Source of the DNA: Sphingomonas sp. BK345
GTDB lineage: Bacteria; Pseudomonadota; Alphaproteobacteria; Sphingomonadales; Sphingomonadaceae
Reading direction: 5' to 3'
NCBI RefSeq assembly: GCF_014193845.1
Contig: NZ_JACHZX010000007.1
Location: forward strand, 62,001 to 126,000
DNA length: 64,000 nucleotides
The notes beneath the pieces are model-generated. The model made no database searches, was not told the origin of the DNA, and worked only from the letters and a program-made list of their open reading frames with translations. The position numbers were made by a program, and so were the translations under genes. This document shows, one piece after another, positions 42,657 to 51,708 of this stretch. Numbering within the stretch: the first letter of the stretch is position 1; every line of letters starts with the position of its first letter.

Positions 42657-42682
42657 CAGGCGGTTCCGGTTCGAGCGGGGGA

Positions 42683-45103
42683 TCAGTCGTGGCGCAGCGC
42701 CCAGCCGGGCGGCGACCGGCTCGCCCGCAGCGACTGCGCCGCGACCGCGAGCAGCGCGACCGCGAGGGCGAGTGCGCCCGCCGCCACGAAGTAGAGCGGC
42801 GACAGCGCGACGCGATCGGCGAACCCGGCGAGCCAGCGGCGCAGCGCGACATAGGCGAGCGGCCAGGCGAGCAGGTTGGCGAGCAGCACCGGGCGCAGGA
42901 ACTGGCCGATCAGCAGCCGCGCCACGTCGCCGCTCGCCGCGCCCAGCACCTTGCGCACGCCGATCTCGCGCACGCGCCGCGCCGCGGTGAAGGCGGCCAG
43001 GCCCGACAGGCCGACGCAGCCGATCAGCACCGCCAGCACCGCGCCGCCGGCGAACAGCCGCGTCGCCTGCTCGTCCTCGACCTGCAGGTCGGCCACGCGC
43101 CGGTCGGCGCGCGCGAGCGCCAGCGGCAGGTCGGGGGCGACGCGCCGCCACGCCGCGCGCACCGCCGCGGTCGCGGCGACCGGGTCGGCCGCGCGCAGCG
43201 CCACGATCGGGGTCGGCGGCAGCGACCGATAATAAGCGTAATAGGTCGCGCTCTCGGGCGACCGCGGCGAGAAGAAGCGCAGCCGGTCGATCACGCCGAC
43301 GATGGTGAAGCGCCCGTCGCCCACCGTCCGGCCCACCGCCGCCGCGGGGCTGGCGAAGCCGAGCGCTTCGACCGCGGCGCGGTTGATGACGATGTTGCGT
43401 CCCTGCGCCCAGCGCGTCCAGTCGGTCGAGTCGTCGGCGCCGTGCGCGTCGTCCAGCAACCGCCCGGCGAGCAGGCGCGGCGCATAGGCAGCGAAGAAGC
43501 CGGGCCCGACGCTGACCGCCAGCGTGGTCGCGCCGGGGCCGGGCCGGCCGCGCAGCGGGATCGCGTCCACGCTGGCCGCGCCCGCGTCACCGGGGCCGAC
43601 CGAGCCGACCCCGACCGCGGTGATCCCCGAAACGCGGCGCAGCGCCGCCAGCACCGCGGCGGCGCGCTCGGCCGAAACGCCCTTCTCCGCCAGCGAGGTG
43701 ACGATCAGCAGGCCGTCGCGGTGATAGCCGAGATCGGCGGCGCGCAGATGCGCGGTCTGTGCCGCCAGCACGAGCGTGCCGGCCACCAGCGCGATCGCGG
43801 CGGTGAACTGCACCGCGACCAGCGCCTCGCGCAGGCGAGTCCCGCCGCGACCGCCGCCCGGCGCGCGCGTCCCGGACAAGGCCCGCGCGGCAGGGTGGCG
43901 CGCCATCAGCACGGCCGGGTACAGGCCCGCGCCGAACCCCACCCCCAAGGCGAGGGCCGCCAGGCCGGGCACGACCAGCGCATAGGGGATGGTGAGCGCG
44001 GTGCCGCCCGCGGCATTGACGAAGGACAGCGCCAGCTCGGCCAGGATCAGGCCGAGCAGCGCCGCGGCCGCGGCCGTCGCCACCGCCTCGCCGAGGAACT
44101 GGCGCAGCAGCGCGGCGCGGTCGGCGCCCAGCACCTTGCGCATCGCCACCTCGCGCGCGCGCAGATGGGCGCGGGCGGTGGCGAGGTTCACGTAATTGAC
44201 GATCGCGACCAGCAGCGCGAGCACGCCGACGCTGCCGAGCGCGATCACGGTCAGCCGCCGTCCCGCGCTCTGCGGGCCGCTCGGCTGAAGGTGCGCGCGC
44301 GCGAGCGGCAGCAGCGGCAGGGCGATCACCGCCGCCGGATCCGGGCCGAGGTCGCGCCCCGCGCGCCGGCGCACGAAGGCGGGGAGCGCGGCGGCGTAAC
44401 GATGCGCCGCGGCGGCGTCGGGAAAGCGGAGGTAGGTCTCCACCCCCGCGCTGCCCCAGCGATACCACATCCACTCGGCCGGGGGCGGAGTCGCCGGCAG
44501 CGGCAGGAGGATGGCGAAGCGCAGGTCGGTGTTCGCCGGCAGGTCCTCGAACACGCCGCCCACGCGATAGGGCGCGGGGGCATCGACGGCGACGGTCAGC
44601 GTCTGCCCGATCGGATCGGCGGTGCCGAAGTAGCGGCGCGCCGCGGCGCGGCTGATGAGCGCGGCTCCGGGATCGGCGAGCGCCCGGCGCGCGTCGCCGC
44701 GCAGCATCGGGAGCGCGAACACGTCGGGGAAGCTGGCGTCCACCTGCGCGACGTCGTCGCGCACCGCGCGATCGCCGCGCAGCACGCTGCCGCCCCCCCG
44801 GCCGCCGCGGATCCGCGTGCCGAGGGTCCCCGGGAAATCGGCGCGCAGCTGTTCGAGCAATCCCGCCATGGTGCCGGGATAGGCGCCGTTGAGCGGGCTG
44901 CCCGCGACGCGCAGCTCGGTCTGGACGCGGTAGATCTCGCGATAGTGCGGCAGCCAGCGCTCGAAGCTGGTCTCGAAACGGACGAAGAGCGCCAGCACCA
45001 GGAAGACGGCGATGCCCAGGGCCAGTCCGCCGACGTTGACCAACGCGTAGACTCGCTGGCGCGTCAACGCGCGATAGAGGTGCAGCCAGGCGTAGCGGTC
45101 CAC
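42683..45103 (-). CDS. FtsX/MacB-type ABC transporter permease, paralogue B
   Basis: An 806-residue permease, the tandem duplicate of the gene at 40236-42656, with the same blocks (VYALVNVGGLALGIAVFLVL, HLRAREVAMRKVLGADRAAL, RRVREIGVRKVLGAASGDVA) and the same ending (PPGWALRHD). It lies 26 bp upstream of its paralogue and 9 bp downstream of the ATPase gene in an operon (adaptor, ATPase, B, A). Duplicated permeases of equal length are usual in this transporter type. Confidence 0.92.
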   Translation of the reverse strand: MDRYAWLHLYRALTRQRVYALVNVGGLALGIAVFLVLALFVRFETSFERWLPHYREIYRVQTELRVAGSPLNGAYPGTMAGLLEQLRADFPGTLGTRIRGGRGGGSVLRGDRAVRDDVAQVDASFPDVFALPMLRGDARRALADPGAALISRAAARRYFGTADPIGQTLTVAVDAPAPYRVGGVFEDLPANTDLRFAILLPLPATPPPAEWMWYRWGSAGVETYLRFPDAAAAHRYAAALPAFVRRRAGRDLGPDPAAVIALPLLPLARAHLQPSGPQSAGRRLTVIALGSVGVLALLVAIVNYVNLATARAHLRAREVAMRKVLGADRAALLRQFLGEAVATAAAAALLGLILAELALSFVNAAGGTALTIPYALVVPGLAALALGVGFGAGLYPAVLMARHPAARALSGTRAPGGGRGGTRLREALVAVQFTAAIALVAGTLVLAAQTAHLRAADLGYHRDGLLIVTSLAEKGVSAERAAAVLAALRRVSGITAVGVGSVGPGDAGAASVDAIPLRGRPGPGATTLAVSVGPGFFAAYAPRLLAGRLLDDAHGADDSTDWTRWAQGRNIVINRAAVEALGFASPAAAVGRTVGDGRFTIVGVIDRLRFFSPRSPESATYYAYYRSLPPTPIVALRAADPVAATAAVRAAWRRVAPDLPLALARADRRVADLQVEDEQATRLFAGGAVLAVLIGCVGLSGLAAFTAARRVREIGVRKVLGAASGDVARLLIGQFLRPVLLANLLAWPLAYVALRRWLAGFADRVALSPLYFVAAGALALAVALLAVAAQSLRASRSPPGWALRHD

Positions 45104-45112
45104 GTGCCGCGC

Positions 45113-45796
45113 TCAGATCGCGCGCATGGCGCTGGCGACGATGCGGCCGTCGAGCATGTCGATGCGGCGCCGCGCCAGATCGGCGTGGCTGGGCGAGTGG
45201 GTCACCATCACGATGGTCGCGCCCGCGGCGTTGAGCCCGGCGAGGATGTCCATCACCTGCTCGCCATTGGCGGTGTCGAGGTTGCCGGTGGGCTCGTCGG
45301 CGAGGATCAGCCTGGGATCGCCGACGATCGCGCGCGCGATCGCGGCGCGCTGCTGCTGCCCGCCCGAGAGCTGGTGCGGGAAGTGGCGCGCGCGGTGCGC
45401 GATGCCGACCTGGTCCATCGCCGCGGCGACACGGTCGCGCCGGTCCCGCGTCGCGCGGTCGCGGCGATAGGCGAGCCCGAGCGCGACATTCTCCTCGATC
45501 GTCAGCTCGTCGATCAGGTTGAAGCTCTGGAACACGAAGCCGAGCGTCGCGGCGCGGAAGCGCGCGAGCGCCTTCTCGGGCAGCGCGGCGAGATCGTCGC
45601 CGTCGAGCAGATAGCGGCCGGCGCTGGGCCGGTCGACCGTGCCGAGCGTGTTGAGCAACGTCGACTTGCCGCAGCCCGACGGGCCCATGATCGCGACGAA
45701 CTCGCCCGCCTCGACGTGCAGATCGATGTCGGCGAGCGCGGTGGTCTCGACCTCGTCGGAGACGTAGCGGCGCTGGATGTGCTCGAGCCGGATCAC
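45113..45796 (-). CDS. ABC transporter ATPase (MacB/LolD type)
   Basis: A 227-residue ATPase: Walker A GPSGCGKST, Q-loop FVFQSFNLIDELT, signature LSGGQQQR, Walker B LILADEPTGNLD and H-loop MVTHSPSHA. The ADEPTGNLD form marks the LolD/MacB branch that serves FtsX-type permeases. GTG start at 45794-45796 is the best fit to family length. The longer open frame to 46060 overlaps the adaptor gene. Confidence 0.94.
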   Translation of the reverse strand: MIRLEHIQRRYVSDEVETTALADIDLHVEAGEFVAIMGPSGCGKSTLLNTLGTVDRPSAGRYLLDGDDLAALPEKALARFRAATLGFVFQSFNLIDELTIEENVALGLAYRRDRATRDRRDRVAAAMDQVGIAHRARHFPHQLSGGQQQRAAIARAIVGDPRLILADEPTGNLDTANGEQVMDILAGLNAAGATIVMVTHSPSHADLARRRIDMLDGRIVASAMRAI

Positions 45797-45809
45797 GGAA
45801 GGTCCTCTG

Positions 45810-47126
45810 CTAACGAAGGTTGATGACGTCACCGCGGATCGCGGCGGTGTTGCCGAGCACGAGGCGCTCGCCCGGCGCGAGCCCGGCGAGGATCTCGACC
45901 TGCTCGGGGTTGCGCCGCCCGACCCGGATCGCGCGGCGGCGCGCGTGGCGCCCATCGGGATCGAGCACGAACGCGGCACCGCCGCCACCCGACTCGAGCC
46001 AGCCGCCGACCGGGGCGACCGAAGCGGGCGCGGTGCTGCCGAGCGTGATGCGCGCGTCAAGCGTCTGGCCGCGGCGCAGGTCGGCGGGTGCGCGGTCGAA
46101 CGCCAGCTCGACGCGGAAGCGCCCGTCCTTGACCGCGGGCAACACCTTGGCGACGGTCAGCGCGGCACCGCCCGCGGCGGCGCGCTGGCCGGCGACGACG
46201 CGGCCGAGATAATATTCGTCGACGTCGGCCTCGAGCTTCCACGATCCCTCGCTGTCGACCTGCCCGGCGGGATCCCCGGGCCTGAGCGTCTGCCCGGGCT
46301 GGAGCGTGAAGTTGGTCAGCCGCCCAGCCGCCGGCGCGCGCACCACCAGCGTGTCGAGACCGGCGCGCACCGCGGCCAGGTTGCGCTCGAGCCGCGTCCG
46401 CGTGTCGTCGAGACGTGCCCCCTGCGTCGCGGTGATGCGCGCCTCCGCGCTGCCGCCGCGCTGGAGCTGGGCAAGTCGCTCGCGCTGATAGGCCACTTCC
46501 TCGGCGTAGCTGCGCAGCCCCGCGTCGGCGAGCAGGCCTTGGTCGTGCAGCTGGCGGCGCTTGTCGAACTCGCGCTCGGCCTTGAGCAGGTCGTAGCGTG
46601 CCTGCGCGACCTGCGCCGAACGGTCGAGCCGATTGCGCTCGATCCCCAGGTCCTCGCCGGCGAGCGAGCCGAGCTGGCCCGCGATCTGCGCCTCGCGCGT
46701 CAGCACGTCGAGCTGGAGCGTGGAGTTGGCGAGCGTCGCCAGCGGCTGCCCTGCGGCGACCAGCATGCCGTCCTGAACCAGCAGTCGCTCGACCTGCCCG
46801 CCCGAGAGCACGCCGACCAGGGTAGTGACGCGCGGCGCCACGGTGGCGCGGACCGGAAGATAGTCGGCGAACGGCGCCCGCATGACGGCGCCGATCTCGG
46901 TCTCCGCGACAACCATGTCGGTCGAGCCGCTGGCCGGCAGCGCGCGCCACAGCAGCAGCGCGAGCAGCGCCAGCACCGCCGCGGCGAGTGCGCCACGCCG
47001 CCGCCACCAGACGCGCGGCGCACGCTCGAGCCGCCGGTCCATCGCCGCTCCCTGCGGTGCCTTCGTCGGCGCGCCCGATGCCACCTTTGTCGCCGCCATT
47101 GCGCCCACCGCCTGATCGGTCATCAT
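45810..47126 (-). CDS. Periplasmic adaptor (HlyD/MacA-like) of the ABC system
   Basis: A 438-residue membrane-fusion protein: one membrane helix (ALAAAVLALLALLLWRALPA), lipoyl halves (VLSGGQVERLLVQDGMLVAA; VVRAPAAGRLTNFTLQPGQT), a coiled coil between them and a beta-barrel region (GQTLDARITLG). It would connect the FtsX-type permeases to an outer-membrane channel, as MacA does for MacB. The start could be 47126, 47123 or 47042. Divergent from the regulator gene at 47162; the 35-bp gap must contain overlapping promoters. Confidence 0.88.
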   Translation of the reverse strand: MMTDQAVGAMAATKVASGAPTKAPQGAAMDRRLERAPRVWWRRRGALAAAVLALLALLLWRALPASGSTDMVVAETEIGAVMRAPFADYLPVRATVAPRVTTLVGVLSGGQVERLLVQDGMLVAAGQPLATLANSTLQLDVLTREAQIAGQLGSLAGEDLGIERNRLDRSAQVAQARYDLLKAEREFDKRRQLHDQGLLADAGLRSYAEEVAYQRERLAQLQRGGSAEARITATQGARLDDTRTRLERNLAAVRAGLDTLVVRAPAAGRLTNFTLQPGQTLRPGDPAGQVDSEGSWKLEADVDEYYLGRVVAGQRAAAGGAALTVAKVLPAVKDGRFRVELAFDRAPADLRRGQTLDARITLGSTAPASVAPVGGWLESGGGGAAFVLDPDGRHARRRAIRVGRRNPEQVEILAGLAPGERLVLGNTAAIRGDVINLR

Positions 47127-47161
47127 GGCGCCAGTGTCACCGATCGGGCGCCCCAAGGGAA

Positions 47162-48469
47162 ATGATGGCGGAACAGTGGGTTAGCAGCAGGGAACCGGAG
47201 CAGGCGGACGGCGTCGCGGACGATCCGTCCGGATCCGGACAGGGCGCGGGCGAGTCAAGCCGCCGCACGATCCTGGTGATCGAGGACCAGGAGGCGGTGG
47301 CGCGCGCGCTCACGATCGCGCTCAGGCTCGCCGGACACCGGGTCGAGGTCGCGCCGGCGCCGATCGAGGCCTATTCGCTGCTGGCGCGGCGTCGCTTCGA
47401 CGCGATCCTGCTCGACCTCAACTTCGCGCCGGGCGAGACCGACGGCGCCGCCGGACTCGCCTGCCTGTCGCGGCTGCTCGCCGACGATCCCGCCGCCTGC
47501 GTCCTGGTGATCACCGCGCACAGCGGCGTGCGGATCGCGGTCGAGGCGATGCGGGCCGGCGCGCGCGACTTCGTGATGAAGCCGTGGCGCAACGCCGAGC
47601 TCGCCGCCAAGGTGGAGCAAGCGATCGCACGGGCACCGGGGGCACCCGCTGTCGCGGCGCCCGGACGCGCATTCACCGCGCCACCCGAGGAGACGCCACG
47701 CCTGCTCGGCGAGAGCGCGGCGATGCGCGAGCTGCGCGCGGTGATCGCGCGCGTCGCGCCGACACGCGCCGGTGTCACCCTCTTCGGCCCGAGCGGCAGC
47801 GGTCGCACGCTCGCCGCGCGCGCGCTCCACGCCCGCTCGGGCGATCCGGCGCCGGCCGGGCTCGTGGACCTGCGCGATCCGACAGCCTGGGAGCGTCTCG
47901 GCACCTCGGCCAGCGTCATCCTGCGCCACGCCGACCGGCTCGATGCGGTGGCGCAGGCGCGTCTGCTGGAGCGGCTCGGATCCGGGCCGCGCTGCCTGGC
48001 GGTGGTCGACCGGCCGGACGCGCTGACCCCGGCGCTGCGCCGGCGCCTCGCCACGGTGGAGCTGGCGATGCCCCCGCTGGCGGCGCGGGGCGACGACGCG
48101 GTGCTGCTGGCGCGCCATTTCGTCCAGGCCGCGGCGGAGCGTTTCGGCCGCGCGCCGGTGGCGCTGAGCGCCGCGGCCGAGCAGCTGGTGCGCGAGACGC
48201 GCTGGCCCGACGAGGTGCGCGGGCTCGCGCTCGTCGTGGAACGCGCGGTGCTGCTCGCCGAGGGGCCGGTGATCGATCACGCCGCGCTCGCGCCGGCCGG
48301 CCCCCCGGGCCTAACTGTCGCCCCGCCCTCCGCCGATCTCGCCGCGACCGAGCGCGCCGTGATCGCGGCCGCGTTGCGCGCAGCCCGCCACAACGTCACC
48401 CACGCCGCGGCGGCGCTGGGGCTCAGCCGCGCCGCGCTGTACCGGCGGATGGCGCGGCATGGGCTCTAG
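47162..48469 (+). CDS. NtrC-like response regulator with eroded sigma54-activator domain
   Basis: A 435-residue regulator. The receiver domain has E41/D42, D85 in LLDLNF as phosphorylation site and K140 in FVMKPW. A degenerate AAA domain keeps a Walker A-like GPSGSGRT but lacks the GAFTGA loop that contacts sigma54 and the usual Walker B stretch (here VILRHADRLDAV). A Fis-type helix-turn-helix ends it (THAAAALGLSRAALYRRMAR). It probably acts as a sigma54-independent DNA-binding regulator of the divergent ABC operon. Overlaps the kinase gene by 11 bases. Confidence 0.9.
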   Translation: MMAEQWVSSREPEQADGVADDPSGSGQGAGESSRRTILVIEDQEAVARALTIALRLAGHRVEVAPAPIEAYSLLARRRFDAILLDLNFAPGETDGAAGLACLSRLLADDPAACVLVITAHSGVRIAVEAMRAGARDFVMKPWRNAELAAKVEQAIARAPGAPAVAAPGRAFTAPPEETPRLLGESAAMRELRAVIARVAPTRAGVTLFGPSGSGRTLAARALHARSGDPAPAGLVDLRDPTAWERLGTSASVILRHADRLDAVAQARLLERLGSGPRCLAVVDRPDALTPALRRRLATVELAMPPLAARGDDAVLLARHFVQAAAERFGRAPVALSAAAEQLVRETRWPDEVRGLALVVERAVLLAEGPVIDHAALAPAGPPGLTVAPPSADLAATERAVIAAALRAARHNVTHAAAALGLSRAALYRRMARHGL

Positions 48470-49580
48470 CGCGGGCGCGCGCGCGCTGCTGGCGGGGGCG
48501 CTGCTGTGCGGCTGCGGCGCGACGGCGGCCCTGGCGGCGCAACGCGGCCTCTGGGCCTCGCTCACGGGCGCGCTGCTGGTGGCGGCGTGGCAGCTCGCGC
48601 TGCTCCGGGCAGAGATGGGCAGGACGCGCGCGGTAGCGCCGTCGATCGCCGCCGGACCGGCCGGATCGACGCTGCCGCCGCTGCTGCTCGACGCCGCGCC
48701 GACGCCGCTGCTCGAGATCGAGCCGGGTGGCGCCCGCGCGCTCAACCGCGCCGCGCGCCGGCTGTTCGCCACCGACGCCCGCGTGCTGCCACCGCCCGCC
48801 GCGCTGCTGGACGCGACCGCGACCCATCTCCTCCACGAGAACAGGGCGTGGCGGATCGACCGCGTCGCGGTGTCCCCGACCCGAGCGGTCGCCGCGCTGA
48901 TCGACGTGGAGCAGGAGGAGCGGGCCGCGGAGGCGCGCGCGGGCGCCGAGATGATCCACGTGCTCGGCCATGAACTGCTCAACGGCCTGGCCCCGATCGC
49001 CTCGCTGGCGGAGAGCGGCGTCGCGGCGCTGCGCGCGCCGGCCGCCGACCCGATGTTGCTGGCTGACATCCTCGCCACGCTGGCGCGGCGCGCCGAGGCG
49101 CTGCAGCGCTTCGCCGAGAGCTACCACGCGCTCGCGCGCCTGCCCGCGCCGGTGCGCACCGACACCGATCTGGCCGCGCTCGCGCGCGACCTCGCGCGGC
49201 TCTTCGCCGGGCGCTGGCCCGAGGTGCCGCTCACGCTCGCGACCGCGTTCGACGCGCGCGCGTCGGTCGACCCCGATCAGCTCAGCCAGGCCATCTGGGC
49301 GCTGCTCCAGAACGCCGCCGAGGCCGCGCGCGCGGCCGACGCGCCGCAGGTGACGCTGCGGGTCGTACGAGCGGCGGCCGCGACCATTGTCGAGGTCAGC
49401 GACAGCGGGGCGGGCGTCCCGCCCGGCGACACGGCGCGGATCTTTCGCCCGTTCTACAGCAGCAAGGTCGGCGGCAGTGGCGTGGGCCTGAGTCTCGCGC
49501 GCCAGGTCGCGTTCACGCATGGAGGCACGCTGACGCTGGTGGAGTCCGCGCCCACCACGTTCCGATTGACGTTGCCCTGA
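48459..49580 (+). CDS. Sensor histidine kinase partner of the NtrC-like regulator
   Basis: A 373-residue kinase with two N-terminal membrane helices (LLAGALLCGCGATAALAA and LWASLTGALLVAAWQLALL), a short PAS-like region, H-box H171 in MIHVLGHELLNGLAPI and an ATPase domain (ALLQNAAEAARA, SDSGAGVPPGD, RPFYSSKVGGSGVGLSLARQ). Almost no periplasmic loop, so it probably senses something in the membrane or the transporter itself. Co-translated with the regulator. Confidence 0.92.
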   Translation: MGSSAGARALLAGALLCGCGATAALAAQRGLWASLTGALLVAAWQLALLRAEMGRTRAVAPSIAAGPAGSTLPPLLLDAAPTPLLEIEPGGARALNRAARRLFATDARVLPPPAALLDATATHLLHENRAWRIDRVAVSPTRAVAALIDVEQEERAAEARAGAEMIHVLGHELLNGLAPIASLAESGVAALRAPAADPMLLADILATLARRAEALQRFAESYHALARLPAPVRTDTDLAALARDLARLFAGRWPEVPLTLATAFDARASVDPDQLSQAIWALLQNAAEAARAADAPQVTLRVVRAAAATIVEVSDSGAGVPPGDTARIFRPFYSSKVGGSGVGLSLARQVAFTHGGTLTLVESAPTTFRLTLP

Positions 49581-49686
49581 CGCGACCGCGTGCGCGGCGG
49601 CGCCGTGCCGACCCTGTCGCGAGTCCGGCTCCACCCGTGCCGCCCTCGACGGTCGCCGCCCATCCCGGCCCCGGCCGGCCCGACGC

Positions 49687-50013
49687 TCAGTGCCGCGCGC
49701 CCGAGAACAGGTTGATCACGAGCGTGCCCGCCAGGATCAGCGCGATGCCGAGCAGCGCCGCCGCGTCTAGCCGCTGGCGATACACCAGGAGCCCGACGAG
49801 CGAGATCACCACGATACCGATGCCCGACCAGATGGCATAAGCAATGCCCATCGGGATGCCCCGCAGCGCGACCGACAGGCAGTAGAAGGCGGCGACATAG
49901 CCCAGGACCACGACGACGGAGGGGAGCGGGCGCGTGAATCCGGCCGCCGCCTTCAGCGCGGAGGTGGCGACGATCTCGAACCCGATCGCGCCCGCGAGAT
50001 AGAACCAGTGCAT
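49687..50013 (-). CDS. Small multidrug resistance (SMR) family transporter
   Basis: A 108-residue protein with four helices. The conserved membrane Glu is in GAIGFEIVATSALKAAAGFT (E13), and LRGIPMGIAYAIWSGIGIVV is the EmrE-type second/third helix region. Exports cationic drugs or quaternary compounds, or guanidinium in the Gdx branch; AYAIWSGIG fits the EmrE branch. A single gene, so likely a homodimer. Confidence 0.93.
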   Translation of the reverse strand: MHWFYLAGAIGFEIVATSALKAAAGFTRPLPSVVVVLGYVAAFYCLSVALRGIPMGIAYAIWSGIGIVVISLVGLLVYRQRLDAAALLGIALILAGTLVINLFSGARH

Positions 50014-50095
50014 GCGACGCTATCGGCCCGACCGACGACCGCGATCAAGCGTGGGTTCCCGCGAGCGGGCGCCGCTACCTCCCGAAGCGCCCCGC

Positions 50096-50426
50096 TCACC
50101 GTATCCACTTGCCATAGACGTCCTGCACTTCCACCGGCCAAGGTTCAGCGCGCGGACCTCCGCCTCGATCTTGCGCAGGTCGCCGGCGATCGACTAGACG
50201 AAATCGTCCGGCGTGAGGGCGGCCTGCGCCACCTGCCGGGTCTCCTCGAGGGAAATGCTGCGCACCATCGCCGCAGGGTGGTCGCGTAATCGAGCAGTAT
50301 GCCGCGGTTGTCGGCATCCAGCATGAAGGTCAGATAGGCTCGGTGGGAGTCGAGCGCGCTCTCCAGGCGAAGGGTAGGCTGGCACCGAGGATGTGGCGAC
50401 TGCCCACGCTGACCGCGAACGGGCAC
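50096..50426 (-). pseudogene. M16-type peptidase C-terminal remnant
   Basis: Fragments in three minus-strand frames line up as one decayed C-terminus: SHRAYLTFMLDADNRGILLD, then VRSISLEETRQVAQAALTPDDFV with a stop, then VEVQDVYGKWIR to the stop at 50096. The SLEETRQVAQAALTPDD part resembles the end of zinc-peptidase M16 family proteins. At least two frameshifts or a stop prevent expression. The assignment is tentative. Confidence 0.4.
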
Positions 50427-50528
50427 CCGGTGCCAGCGGAGGTTCAGATCGACATGAAGCCGTTTGACGCCTCGCGCTACGGCATCAGGGGGCGCGTGCT
50501 CTACGTGGAGGCGCGCGTGCAGTTCTGA
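50380..50528 (+). pseudogene. C-terminal fragment, possibly of a TonB-dependent receptor
   Basis: The frame ends MKPFDASRYGIRGRVLYVEA then RVQF and stop; a terminal Phe after an alternating strand resembles the last strand of an outer-membrane receptor. Only about 45 residues are present and there is no upstream part. From 50529 to 51048 I see no gene, only GC-rich sequence. Confidence 0.3.
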
Positions 50529-51048
50529 GCGCGTCGCGCGGCGCCGTCCGCCGCGCGCGTGACCCGGGCCCCCTCCCCTGCCCCCGCCCGATCCTCCGCT
50601 GGCACGGCGCCAGCCGTCCCGCCGATCGTCTCACTTGCCCGGTGGCACGACGGCGGGGCACCGGTGCCGGTGATGACGTGATCGGCGGCGCGTCAGGTGT
50701 GGACGCGATGTCGGCTCGGCCCCACGTCTCGCACGACCCCGTCGTTGACGCGGTCGATCATCGGTCCCGCGGCCACCGCTCGCTCGTCCTCGTCGTAAGA
50801 GGCTCACGCGCCCGGCAGGATCGTCGGCGTCATCTGGCCGGATCGTATACCTTCCAATCCTGAGTGAGAAGGGGCGGCCCGCCCCACCGCGCCATCTCGG
50901 ATGCGTGGTGCACAACGAAGAAACCAGGCCTCGCCGTTCCCGTCCCGAAGTGCACCTTCCGCTTGCGATCGATCCGGTGACTTAATCGCAACCGAGTGAG
51001 TCAGACAAGTCGTCGGACGGACGTTCGCGCCTACGCTAGCATCGCCGC

Positions 51049-51336
51049 ATGGAGACGCTGCCCTACGACACGCTCGAGCTGGTCGCGGTCGACGATGCCC
51101 TTGGGATGCGCCGGCGCTGGTCGGTGACGGCCGCGCGAGACCTGTTCGGGCGGATCGTCGTCGAGACGCATTGGGGGCGGATGGGGACGCGCGGGCGGCG
51201 GTTGCGGCGCGACTTCGGCGACGAGCGCGCTGCAGCCCGCTACGTCCGCGCCCTGTTGGCACGGCGTGCGACGGCGACGCGTCGGTTGGGCGTGGCGTAC
51301 CGGCGTGAACCTCCTGCCCTTCTCTCTTCCACCTGA
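51049..51336 (+). CDS. WGR-domain protein
   Basis: A 95-residue protein made of one WGR domain: MRRRWSVTAARDLFGRIVVE, THWGRMGTRGRRLRRDFGDE, then AAARYVRALLARR. WGR domains bind nucleic acids and occur in PARPs, in defence proteins and alone in plasmid genes. It stands between decayed DNA and the origin iterons, with no obvious operon partner. Confidence 0.88.
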   Translation: METLPYDTLELVAVDDALGMRRRWSVTAARDLFGRIVVETHWGRMGTRGRRLRRDFGDERAAARYVRALLARRATATRRLGVAYRREPPALLSST

Positions 51337-51442
51337 GCTCAACATCTCACCCGGGTTAGAGGGTTAGATAGGGAGTTAAGAGGTTAAGCCCGCGCCGATG
51401 CTGCGTAAGAAGGTGAAATCGCGCGAGTCGCGAGGTCGACGG

Positions 51443-51684
51443 CGTTCCCGATGTATCGTCGAAACGTTCCTGATGTATCGACGCGTGCGTTCCCGATGTA
51501 TCGACGGATCGTTCCCGATGTATCGACGGGTGTTCCCGATGTGTCGACGGTTCGGATCAGCGACCTGCTACGCCGCGGAGTTTGAATCAGTTGGTGGCGC
51601 GCGGTGCGCGCGCACGTTCAGAGGCAGCGCTCGACCCGTTATGGTGGAAACGAGGGGACGGAGCGAGCCGATACATCGGGAACG
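51443..51684. repeat. Origin iterons: five direct copies and one inverted copy
   Basis: CGTTCCCGATGTATCG occurs at 51443-51458, 51465-51480 (one change), 51488-51503, 51510-51525 and 51531-51546 (two changes), a period of 21-23 bp or about two helical turns. An exact inverted copy lies at 51669-51684. The array sits just beyond the 3' end of repA, and the preceding 51340-51390 is AT-richer (GGTTAGAGGGTTAGATAGGG). This is the expected plan of an iteron-controlled replication origin bound by RepA. Confidence 0.88.
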
Positions 51685-51708
51685 CGCGCCCTCTATGCGT
51701 GGTGGATC

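Noticed and set aside
45777..47165. Long plus-strand frame opposite the adaptor gene
   Set aside because: Shadow of the HlyD/MacA-like gene; no recognisable motif.
51340..51400. GGTTAGAGGGTTAGATAG stretch as a telomere-like or AT-rich unwinding element
   Set aside because: Only a few imperfect units; it may be the AT-richer part of the origin but there is not enough to call it a separate feature.
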